NCBI GenBank assembly: GCA_023429825.1
Contig: JAEZDC010000033.1
Span: 62,001-126,000 of the forward strand
Length of the DNA stretch: 64,000 nucleotides
Reading direction: 5' to 3'
From: Bacteroidota bacterium
GTDB taxonomy: Bacteria; Bacteroidota; Bacteroidia; Chitinophagales; Chitinophagaceae
Of the stretch, positions 48,965 through 55,676 are shown one piece after another. Under the pieces are notes generated by a model. That model made no database searches and was not told the DNA's origin. It saw only the letters and a list, made by a program, of their open reading frames with translations. The position numbers and the translations under genes were made by a program. Within the stretch, counting starts at the first letter, position 1. Each line of letters starts with the position of its first letter.

Positions 48965-49120
48965 TTATTCTCTTCCTCTTATCAAACCCAGCAATAGAGA
49001 TATTACGGCTAGTACCAGAAGAATATGTACAAGCCCTCCAAATGAGCTTACAAAAAATCCGAATATCCAGCCAATTACTAATATTACAGCGATCAGGTAT
49101 AAAATGCTTCTCATGTTCAT
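48965..49120 (-). CDS. Small lmo0937-family membrane protein
   Basis: This 51-residue protein (start MNMRSILYLI at 49120; the ATG six bases later is also possible) has two hydrophobic helices and the ending LLGLIRGRE, typical of the lmo0937 family. Function is unknown; relatives are common in stress-associated operons. Its ATG overlaps the stop of the upstream gene as ATGA, so it is the last gene of a coupled cassette. Confidence 0.85.
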   Translation of the reverse strand: MNMRSILYLIAVILVIGWIFGFFVSSFGGLVHILLVLAVISLLLGLIRGRE

Positions 49121-49530
49121 TCGTTTAAATTCACCTGGTGTTCCATTTGTTTTTCGTCTTCGTGATCTTTCCATTTCTTGAAAGCAAAACCCAATCCACC
49201 GAAAATGGCGAGTTTCTTTAATGATGACCATACCGCACTCTTCGCTCTGTCTTTTTTCTCTTTCTTATTTTTTGATCGCATGCCGGCAAACAATAAACCA
49301 ATCGCACTTATTGCAGCGCCAATCGTTGCTGCAGTTACTTTAGTAGCGAGGTATCCTGGTACTACCAACTTCACCACTTCCATCGGCACCTTTTTTATCC
49401 TGCTCTTGATCACAGTTGCCTGCACGTCTACTCTCCCACGCAGACGTAATATCTCTGCGTCGATATCCTCCACTGACTTCAGGAAAGAGAGATCAGTTCT
49501 CTTGTACGGCGTTGATGCGGTCGTCGTCAT
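49117..49530 (-). CDS. Membrane protein of unknown function in a holin/YtxH cassette
   Basis: This 137-residue protein has a hydrophobic stretch around residues 60-80 (TAATIGAAISAIGLLFAG) and a second around 106-116, flanked by Lys-rich segments. The first 50 residues are polar and helical. No family is recognised with certainty. It overlaps its upstream neighbour by 38 bp and the lmo0937-like gene by 4 bp, which points to a single operon. Confidence 0.78.
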   Translation of the reverse strand: MTTTASTPYKRTDLSFLKSVEDIDAEILRLRGRVDVQATVIKSRIKKVPMEVVKLVVPGYLATKVTAATIGAAISAIGLLFAGMRSKNKKEKKDRAKSAVWSSLKKLAIFGGLGFAFKKWKDHEDEKQMEHQVNLNE

Positions 49531-49936
49531 TACTTTTCGCTTTTTCTTTATTAGAAAACACTGCGCTGATCACAGCACCGGAAACTTTTTTAGTTATCCA
49601 TTTCTTATTTGCTATCAGCAGCACAAGCAGTAAAACATATATACCGGTTACAATAGCAAAACCCCAAATAAAGCTGCCGGTAAGTTCACTAAATACAAAG
49701 CCGAGGGTTACGCTGAAAAAGATCAAAGCAAACAATCCAAACAAAGCAAGCATTACACCATTGGCAATACCTGCACTGGCATTGGCTGCCTTTTTTGTGA
49801 ACTCAAGTTTCAGCAATAAAACACGGTCGTGTACATAGTTCTCCAGCAGCTTTTTGGTTTCAGAAAAAAAGTTTTCCTTTTTTTCTTCAGTATGTTTTTG
49901 CTGCCCGTTTTCTATGGTAGAAGCGGTACTATGCAT
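49493..49936 (-). CDS. Holin-X-type (phage holin superfamily 6-like) membrane protein
   Basis: The preferred start is the ATG at 49936 (MHSTASTIENG); a longer frame opens at 49963. The product has an N-terminal acidic segment, a helix NYVHDRVLLLKLEFTKK, and two transmembrane helices at about residues 60-80 and 87-110. This is the pattern of the putative Actinobacteriota Holin-X family, seen in non-phage genes across bacteria. No phage genes surround it. A role in envelope stress is inference from the cassette. Confidence 0.82.
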   Translation of the reverse strand: MHSTASTIENGQQKHTEEKKENFFSETKKLLENYVHDRVLLLKLEFTKKAANASAGIANGVMLALFGLFALIFFSVTLGFVFSELTGSFIWGFAIVTGIYVLLLVLLIANKKWITKKVSGAVISAVFSNKEKAKSNDDDRINAVQEN

Positions 49937-50171
49937 TTTGTGAAGTTTGGTTCCACTCACCAACTTTTTCTTTGCCTTTGTTCCACAAATTGTTTACATC
50001 TTCACCTAAACCGCTAATAGTGTCTTTCACTTTCTGACCACCCTGGCTGGCATAGTCCTTCACGTTCTCTAATATTTCTTTACCTTTTTCACTGCTCAAT
50101 AAGATAGCGATCGCAGCACCTGCAGCTGCACCAAGTGCAAGTCCGCTTAAAAATTTTTGATTGTCGGTCAT
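49929..50171 (-). CDS. YtxH domain protein
   Basis: This 80-residue protein has the YtxH pattern: a single glycine-alanine-rich membrane helix (LSGLALGAAAGAAIAILLSS) followed by EKGKEILENVKD and a polar helical tail. YtxH proteins are small membrane proteins of stress operons with unknown biochemistry. It is the first gene of a four-gene cassette in which every junction overlaps. A degenerate candidate copy of the oriented repeat lies about 180 bp upstream. Confidence 0.9.
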   Translation of the reverse strand: MTDNQKFLSGLALGAAAGAAIAILLSSEKGKEILENVKDYASQGGQKVKDTISGLGEDVNNLWNKGKEKVGEWNQTSQNA

Positions 50172-50401
50172 GACGGTAATTTTTTATGTTATAAATGATT
50201 GTTATAAAATAGTACAAGCATTATACCATTTCACAATCAGCATATAATAAGCAGCTTAAATGCTTAATGTACCATGTAATAAAACATGACTAAGGCATTT
50301 GAGGAAATCGTTCAACAGTAAGCGGGATATTAGAGTGTCGGATGTATCCCTTTGCGATATCATTTCTTGCCTCGCATTATGTTCATCTTCATGACCATAT
50401 G

Positions 50402-51583
50402 CTAAAGCGAATCGAGAATAGAAATAAACTTCGAACAAAATGATTCAAGCTCATCTCGTGTTATGCTCAAGGGGGGTGCTATTCTCATTTTTTCAGGAGC
50501 AAATAAAAACCAATCGGTGATAATACTTTCTTCAATGCATTTATGAACAACTTGTTTGTTCAGTTCAAAAGAATCAAACTCTACCGAGCACCACAATCCT
50601 GCAGTGCTGATATTTTTTATTAATGAGTGCGCTAATCGATGCTCTACAATTTTTTGCTTTTGCTGTACTTCTGCGACCAGGTCGTCATTTAATAAAACCT
50701 CAAATGCAGCCTTACCTGCAGCACAGCTAACCGGGTGCCCGCCGAACGTGGTGATATGACCTAATACCGGATCATGCGTAAGTGCTTGCATCAACTTTAT
50801 ATCTGCGATAAAGGCACCTAAAGGCATTCCTCCGCCAAGTGCTTTTCCTAATAATAAAATGTCCGGAACAATATTGAACTGTTCAAAAGCCCATAACGAA
50901 CCCGTTCGGCCAAAGCCGCTTTGAATTTCATCAATGATCAATAACACACAATTTTCAGCACACTTATTTCGCAAATTCTTTAACCATTCGATGTCTGCTT
51001 TTATAATCCCACTCTCAGCCTGTACAACTTCCATAATCACACATGCAGTAGAATCGTCAATGGCATCAATCCCTTCATTACTATTATAATCAAAATGAAG
51101 AACATTGGGCAGCAAGGGACGAAATGCATTCCTGAAATATTCATCTCCCATTACACTTAATGCACCATGTGTACTTCCATGATAACTCTTATTAAATGCA
51201 ATGATCTTAGAACGGCCAGTTACTCTTTTAGCCAGCTTCAAAGCGCCTTCCGTTGCTTCGGCACCGCTGTTAGTGAAATACACGCAATTTAACGATGCAG
51301 GCAAGTGATCAGCCAGCAATTTTGCATAGCTAACCTGGGGCTGCTCAATGAATTCACCGTAAACGATCAGGTGCATGTATTCCGCAGCCTGCTTTTGTAC
51401 AGCTTCAACTACTTTGGGATGACTGTGACCAATATTCGCAACAGAAAAACCGGAAATGAGATCGAGATATTTCTTTCCATCTGCGCCATGTATATAACAA
51501 CCCTCCGCTTTTATCATCTCTAAACCAATTGGCGAAGGAGATGTTTGGGCTATGTGCTGAAGAAATTGATGACGCAAAGACAT
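50402..51583 (-). CDS. Class III PLP-dependent aminotransferase
   Basis: This 393-residue enzyme has the class III fold: substrate entrance LDLISGFSVANIGHSHPKVVEAV, YFTNSGAEATEGALKLAK for cofactor phosphate, IIDEIQSGFGRTG with the PLP-binding aspartate, and the Schiff-base lysine in LLGKALGGGMPLG (about K248). Relatives include acetylornithine, 4-aminobutyrate and lysine aminotransferases; the exact donor is not clear. It faces the gamma carbonic anhydrase gene from a shared divergent region. The frame is intact from MSLRHQFL. Confidence 0.94.
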   Translation of the reverse strand: MSLRHQFLQHIAQTSPSPIGLEMIKAEGCYIHGADGKKYLDLISGFSVANIGHSHPKVVEAVQKQAAEYMHLIVYGEFIEQPQVSYAKLLADHLPASLNCVYFTNSGAEATEGALKLAKRVTGRSKIIAFNKSYHGSTHGALSVMGDEYFRNAFRPLLPNVLHFDYNSNEGIDAIDDSTACVIMEVVQAESGIIKADIEWLKNLRNKCAENCVLLIIDEIQSGFGRTGSLWAFEQFNIVPDILLLGKALGGGMPLGAFIADIKLMQALTHDPVLGHITTFGGHPVSCAAGKAAFEVLLNDDLVAEVQQKQKIVEHRLAHSLIKNISTAGLWCSVEFDSFELNKQVVHKCIEESIITDWFLFAPEKMRIAPPLSITRDELESFCSKFISILDSL

Positions 51584-51659
51584 GATTCAAGTAAATAATT
51601 GACAGATAGCAGTGGATAGTTATTGCCTGCAAAGATGGTGTTTCTATAATTGTTAGAAT

Positions 51660-51668
51660 TACTTTTGT
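51660..51668 (+). promoter_or_regulatory. Bacteroidota -7 element for the carbonic anhydrase gene
   Basis: TACTTTTGT matches TAnnTTTGY and lies 33 bp before the start codon. A matching TTG 19 bp upstream is not present, so this is a partial match. Confidence 0.35.
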
Positions 51669-51701
51669 GTAAACTATCCACCTCATCTATCATCTACAAC
51701 T

Positions 51702-52238
51702 ATGGCTCACATTTATCCCGTTCAAGGTAAACATCCAAAGTTTGGAAAGAATTGTTTTATTGCTCCAAACGCAACGATAGTTGGAGATGTAGTGATGGGC
51801 GATGATTGCAGCACCTGGTTTAACGCAGTAATACGGGGAGACGTTCACTACATCAAAATTGGCAACAAGGTGAACATCCAGGATGGCGCAGTTATTCATT
51901 GCACCTTTCAAAAAAATCCAACTGAGATCGGCAACAATGTCTCAATCGGGCATAATGCGATCGTTCATGGTTGTACTGTACATGATAACGTTCTCATCGG
52001 CATGGGAGCGATCGTGATGGATAGATGTGTCATTCACCCAAATTCGATCGTTGCAGCCGGAGCTGTGGTGTTAGAAGGTACTGTAGTTGAAGAAGGAAGT
52101 GTTTATGCCGGGGTGCCGGCTAAAAAAGTAAAGGACGTGTCCAAAGAATTGATCCATGGGGAGATCGATCGCATCGCCAATAATTATATCCAATATGCTT
52201 CGTGGTTTAAAAGCATTAATGAAACTCCTTCATATTAA
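51702..52238 (+). CDS. Gamma-class carbonic anhydrase family protein
   Basis: This 178-residue protein is a left-handed beta-helix with repeated hexapeptides such as IGNNVS, IGHNAI and VLIGMG. The three zinc ligands expected for the family are at H66, H84 and H89, in VIHCTF, IGHNAIVHG. The active-site glutamine and arginine (N-R-GDVHYIKIG) are also kept. Such enzymes hydrate carbon dioxide or act as acyl-carnitine-like proteins (CaiE/PaaY); the zinc site favours carbonic anhydrase. Located in the cytoplasm. Confidence 0.9.
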   Translation: MAHIYPVQGKHPKFGKNCFIAPNATIVGDVVMGDDCSTWFNAVIRGDVHYIKIGNKVNIQDGAVIHCTFQKNPTEIGNNVSIGHNAIVHGCTVHDNVLIGMGAIVMDRCVIHPNSIVAAGAVVLEGTVVEEGSVYAGVPAKKVKDVSKELIHGEIDRIANNYIQYASWFKSINETPSY

Positions 52239-52357
52239 ATTAACACTCACCAAGCAGCTTTTGGCTTGTGTAATTTCTCTTATTAATGGATCTTGTTAGT
52301 AAGATTGGAACATGATAAGCAGATAATCGGTAATTTGCCTCTACAAATCCTTTTTTG

Positions 52358-52546
52358 ATGAAAAAGTTTTTATTCTTCGGTGTGGCGGCATCTTTCCTCT
52401 TAGCTTCTTGCAGCTTGTTCCGCTCTAACAAAAAGGGATGTCCCAGCAATGGAGCCAATGTGGGTGCAGAGAAACTCATCAGCGGTGATCCAAAAGCCAC
52501 AAAAGATGTGAAGAAGGGAAAAAAATACAAGATGAGTAAGTTTTAA
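52358..52546 (+). CDS. Small lipoprotein
   Basis: This 62-residue protein starts at the ATG at 52358 (one codon after a possible TTG). The signal ends LLASC, giving Cys18 as lipid anchor. The short mature part is basic (KGCPSNGANVGAEKL...KKGKKYKMSKF), so it probably coats or crosslinks the envelope. No family is recognised. It is a real gene by its lipobox and coding bias, but too short to assign a role. Confidence 0.75.
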   Translation: MKKFLFFGVAASFLLASCSLFRSNKKGCPSNGANVGAEKLISGDPKATKDVKKGKKYKMSKF

Positions 52547-52589
52547 CGACTGGTACGGATTTTGGCTTTTGCATTGTGTGGGTTTCTTT

Positions 52590-52712
52590 GAACAGGTTTC
52601 TGAATTACAAGATGGTTACAGGTAGGTTTCTTTTGATCGCAGTAATGGCTCTGGATACTAGAAGCTGAATCCTTATGCTGCATAGCAGTTTTCTTGAGCA
52701 GAAATCCTGTTC
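52590..52712. repeat. Imperfect inverted repeat between small genes
   Basis: GAACAGGTTTCTG (52590-52602) is complementary to CAGAAATCCTGTTC (52699-52712) apart from one inserted base, with about 96 bp between. It lies in the 207-bp gap between the small lipoprotein and the 52754 gene. No other feature is seen in that gap. Confidence 0.4.
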
Positions 52713-52753
52713 AACAACCTTCATTTAAATTTCACAATTATAAATTCTATCTT

Positions 52754-53044
52754 ATGAGCTACCAGTTACAATCTCAAATGGGTGCTCTTGAAGCAGTTAT
52801 CGACGACAATTGCGGCTTGAAAAAATTTTACAGCATTGCGAATATGCTGGCAAGAGAGCTGAAAGTAAAATTCACTTCAAAAGAAGATGATTCTGCGACA
52901 GTTGAATGGCATTTCAAGTACAAAGGGTCTGCTCTTACGTTGCATTACAATATTTATAATGGTGTAAGTATTTATCCAAAAGCAAGTAAATACAACAAGT
53001 TCGTTAGCGAAGTCGCAGGATTTCTGGAAGGAAAAGTTTTTTAG
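52754..53044 (+). CDS. Small protein of unknown function
   Basis: The start is the ATG at 52754, because the longer frame extends into the inverted-repeat gap. This 96-residue cytoplasmic protein begins MSYQLQSQMGALEAVIDDNCG and has a central sheet (VKFTSKEDDSATVEWHFKYKG, LTLHYNIYNGVSIYPK). No family is recognised. Its stop codon overlaps that of the convergent rsgA gene. Confidence 0.72.
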   Translation: MSYQLQSQMGALEAVIDDNCGLKKFYSIANMLARELKVKFTSKEDDSATVEWHFKYKGSALTLHYNIYNGVSIYPKASKYNKFVSEVAGFLEGKVF

Positions 53045-53961
53045 TAATTCTTATCATCGATCGATTCGAGAATATTATAGTAACTGATATAACGCTCCTC
53101 TGAAATTTGCCCCTCTGCAACAGCATCTTTTACTGCACACCCGGGCTCATTGATATGTAAGCAATTATTGAATTGACAATCATTTACTTTCTTCCTCATT
53201 TCCGGGAAATAGTGTGAAAGTTCCTGCCTGGAAATATCTACAATTCCAAATTCTTTTACACCCGGTGTATCAATGATCTTTCCTCCGAATGACAAATCAA
53301 ACATCTCCGCAAACGTGGTTGTATGCATTCCCTTTCCACTCCACCCACTCACTTCCTGTGTTTTTAAATTCATCTCCGGAAACAAAGCATTCAGTAATGT
53401 AGATTTTCCTACACCACTATGCCCGCTCACCAAAGTTGTTTTATTCTGAAGCCGGTCTTTTATTTGAGTAAGGCCTTCATTATTCTTTACACTGCTGTGC
53501 AAAACAGCATAGCCTATCTGCTCATACATTTCAGTAAGCACCTCCAGCCTGGATAGTTCTTTACTCTTATAGATGTCTGTCTTATTGAAAATAATAAATG
53601 CAGGGATATGATACGCTTCGCATGTGACTAAGAACCTGTCAATGAACCCTTGTGATGTCTTAGGTTCCTTCAGCGTAGCAAACAAAATACTTTGATCAAG
53701 ATTAGAAGCAACGATGTGGTTCTTCTTTGCATGGGGCGAGGTACGTACTACATAATTCCTTCGGTCGTGTATTTTGTTGATGATAGCCGATCCTGCTTCT
53801 GTTTCTTCCTCCAGCTCCACTTCATCTCCCACAGCGATGGGATTAGTACTGGTTAGCCCTTCCGTTCTAAACAAACCTTTGATCCTAGCATTATAGGTTT
53901 TACCATTTTCAGCTTTTGCCACATACCAGCTGCCGGTTGATTTATATATCAGCGCCTTCAT
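53041..53961 (-). CDS. rsgA: Ribosome small subunit-dependent GTPase A
   Basis: This 306-residue GTPase acts in maturation of the 30S ribosomal subunit. The G-motifs are circularly permuted, as in RsgA: NKTD (G4, about 126-129) comes before G1 GHSGVGKST (about 180) and G3 DTPGVKEFG (near 219). An N-terminal OB-fold (first 70 residues) and a C-terminal zinc site with C-x(4)-C-x(7)-C wording (NDCQFNNCLHINEPGCAV) complete the family pattern. It is on the opposite strand to its neighbour, with overlapping stop codons. Confidence 0.97.
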   Translation of the reverse strand: MKALIYKSTGSWYVAKAENGKTYNARIKGLFRTEGLTSTNPIAVGDEVELEEETEAGSAIINKIHDRRNYVVRTSPHAKKNHIVASNLDQSILFATLKEPKTSQGFIDRFLVTCEAYHIPAFIIFNKTDIYKSKELSRLEVLTEMYEQIGYAVLHSSVKNNEGLTQIKDRLQNKTTLVSGHSGVGKSTLLNALFPEMNLKTQEVSGWSGKGMHTTTFAEMFDLSFGGKIIDTPGVKEFGIVDISRQELSHYFPEMRKKVNDCQFNNCLHINEPGCAVKDAVAEGQISEERYISYYNILESIDDKNY

Positions 53962-54062
53962 TACAACGAAGATAGCTGGTTAATTCTCGATGAAATCCCA
54001 AAAACGCAGAAGGACTCTCCGCTACAGAATAGCTTCAGCGATTCCATGTTTTCTGCGAGCAT

Positions 54063-54088
54063 AAAAAAAGCCTTCGATAGAAGGCTTT
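54063..54088 (-). terminator. Terminator of the FKBP gene
   Basis: AAAGCCTTC and GAAGGCTTT form a 9-bp stem with a GATA loop, followed on the minus strand by a T run. Confidence 0.9.
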
Positions 54089-54109
54089 CAATATTGTTCC
54101 TATAGAATA

Positions 54110-54799
54110 TTATTTTTCTATTCCTAACAACTCTACTTCAAATACTAAAGCTGCACCAGGTTTAATCTTTTCACCGGCTCCATTATCACCATATCCGAGA
54201 TTGGATGGAATAACGAACCTGTACTTACTTCCAACACTCATCAATTGTAACCCTTCGATCCATCCCGGAATAACATTTCCCAGCGGAAAGGTTACAGGCT
54301 CGCCTCTGTCAACAGAGCTATCAAATACTTCACCTGTTATCGTAGTGCCATGATAATGCACTTTTACCTTATCTGTTGCGGCTGGCTTAGGGCCATTTCC
54401 TTCTTTAATCACCTGGTATTGCAATCCGCTTGCAGTAGTCACAACACCTGCTTTCTTTTTATTTTCATCCAAAAACTTCTGAGACTCCTTTTTTGTTGCA
54501 GCAGAATTCTCATCTCTCATTTTCATAAAATAAGTCTGCAATACATTATTACATTGCTCTTCATTTAAAGCTGTTTTGCTGCCTTTCATTACTTCAGTCA
54601 CTGCTTTCGTTAACTGCGCAGTGTTGATATTTTTCACACCCTGCTTTTTATAAAATTGCGCCATGCTAACACCCAGCGCATAACTAAAAGAGTCAGTGCT
54701 GGTCTTTAAAGCAGATGCAGCAGCGCCTGGCTTTTTGTTCTGACCACATGCCACCAAGAAAGATCCGATACATAAAAAGAGTAATAACTTCTTCATCAT
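54110..54799 (-). CDS. FKBP-type peptidyl-prolyl isomerase lipoprotein
   Basis: This 229-residue lipoprotein (lipobox FLVAC, Cys18) has a helical FkpA-like N-terminal domain (about 35-115, starting SFSYALGVSMAQFYKK) and a C-terminal FKBP domain (about 120-229), with VHYHGTTITGEVFDSSVDRG, VIPGWIEGL and RFVIPSNLGYGDNGAG. It assists folding of envelope proteins by speeding proline isomerisation. Lipidation fixes it in the cell envelope. Copy 8 of the oriented repeat lies 110 bp upstream. Confidence 0.96.
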   Translation of the reverse strand: MMKKLLLFLCIGSFLVACGQNKKPGAAASALKTSTDSFSYALGVSMAQFYKKQGVKNINTAQLTKAVTEVMKGSKTALNEEQCNNVLQTYFMKMRDENSAATKKESQKFLDENKKKAGVVTTASGLQYQVIKEGNGPKPAATDKVKVHYHGTTITGEVFDSSVDRGEPVTFPLGNVIPGWIEGLQLMSVGSKYRFVIPSNLGYGDNGAGEKIKPGAALVFEVELLGIEK

Positions 54800-54909
54800 A
54801 AAAATTTAGTTGCCAAATGTAGGAGAATAAGCAGAAACGCTGCGGACTTTTAACAAGGTGATGAATGCATCTGTAATTCTTTGGTAGCCAGCAGAGAATA
54901 AGTATTGAA

Positions 54910-54930
54910 CTTCGTTGCGTCGCACACTTC
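54910..54930 (-). repeat. Start-proximal oriented repeat, copy 8 (for the FKBP gene)
   Basis: On the minus strand it reads GAAGTGTGCGACGCAACGAAG. It is a shortened copy, between the M23 gene's end and the FKBP gene. Confidence 0.75.
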
Positions 54931-54943
54931 AGGGTTCACATTA

Positions 54944-55666
54944 CTATTGAGCATATTGCATCATCTGCAGAATGATATCCGGATCTGGAGAATTTGCCAG
55001 GAACTTTTCTCTTTCACTGTACCGGCATACGCCCGGATAGTCACCTTCCTTGTAACCCATATCCAATATTATCTGAAAATGCAGATGTGGTGGCCAATGA
55101 CCATTCTCGTCGGGTTTACCAAAGTGTGCAATCTCCTGGCCCCGATTGATGTACTGGCCCTCTGTAAGTTTTTCGATGTCGGCCAGGGACAGGTGTCCAT
55201 ATAAAGTATAAAAAGGAAATCCATCCAGTTGGTGAAGGATGATCATAGTAGCGCCATAATCACCATAATGATCATTAAATGCAAAGCTGTGAACCATTCC
55301 GCCAAAAGGAGCATACACCGGTGTATTTACCTTGCCCCATATGTCTGTACCAAGATGTAATCTTCTTGGCTCTTCCCACGGATTAGGAGCATCAAACACT
55401 TTACTTCTGCTATATACAGTTCGCAATTCTGCATACCCGCCAATACCATACATAGCGTCAGCTTTCTCAAGCTGGTGCTCTATATATCTTTCAAATAAAG
55501 AAGTGTCAGCAAAGATTTGTTCAGTTAAACTATTGTTGGCGGAAGTAAAATCTATCAGCTTCAGCTTATCCTTTGAAGCATTGAATGGCACTACAGGATG
55601 AAAAGACGATCTGTTTCTTTTTAATACGTTAATAACCTCAGTTGGATTGATCAGCGGATCTTTCAT
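54944..55666 (-). CDS. M23-family metallopeptidase without signal peptide
   Basis: This 240-residue protein has an LytM/M23 domain from about residue 95: HLGTDIWG gives the first zinc ligands (H-x3-D), and PPHLHFQI gives the HxH motif, with LYGHLSLADIEKL between. These are the active-site residues of peptidoglycan endopeptidases. It starts MKDPLINPTEVINV with no signal peptide, and the first 95 residues are a helical region. Thus either it stays in the cytoplasm, is released by another route, or cuts a different substrate. It lies 10 bp after leuS on the same strand. Confidence 0.9.
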   Translation of the reverse strand: MKDPLINPTEVINVLKRNRSSFHPVVPFNASKDKLKLIDFTSANNSLTEQIFADTSLFERYIEHQLEKADAMYGIGGYAELRTVYSRSKVFDAPNPWEEPRRLHLGTDIWGKVNTPVYAPFGGMVHSFAFNDHYGDYGATMIILHQLDGFPFYTLYGHLSLADIEKLTEGQYINRGQEIAHFGKPDENGHWPPHLHFQIILDMGYKEGDYPGVCRYSEREKFLANSPDPDIILQMMQYAQ

Positions 55667-55676
55667 ACTTCTAAAG

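Noticed and set aside
49493..49936. Holin gene as evidence of a prophage
   Set aside because: The neighbours are small stress-type membrane genes; no phage structural, integrase or lysis genes are near.
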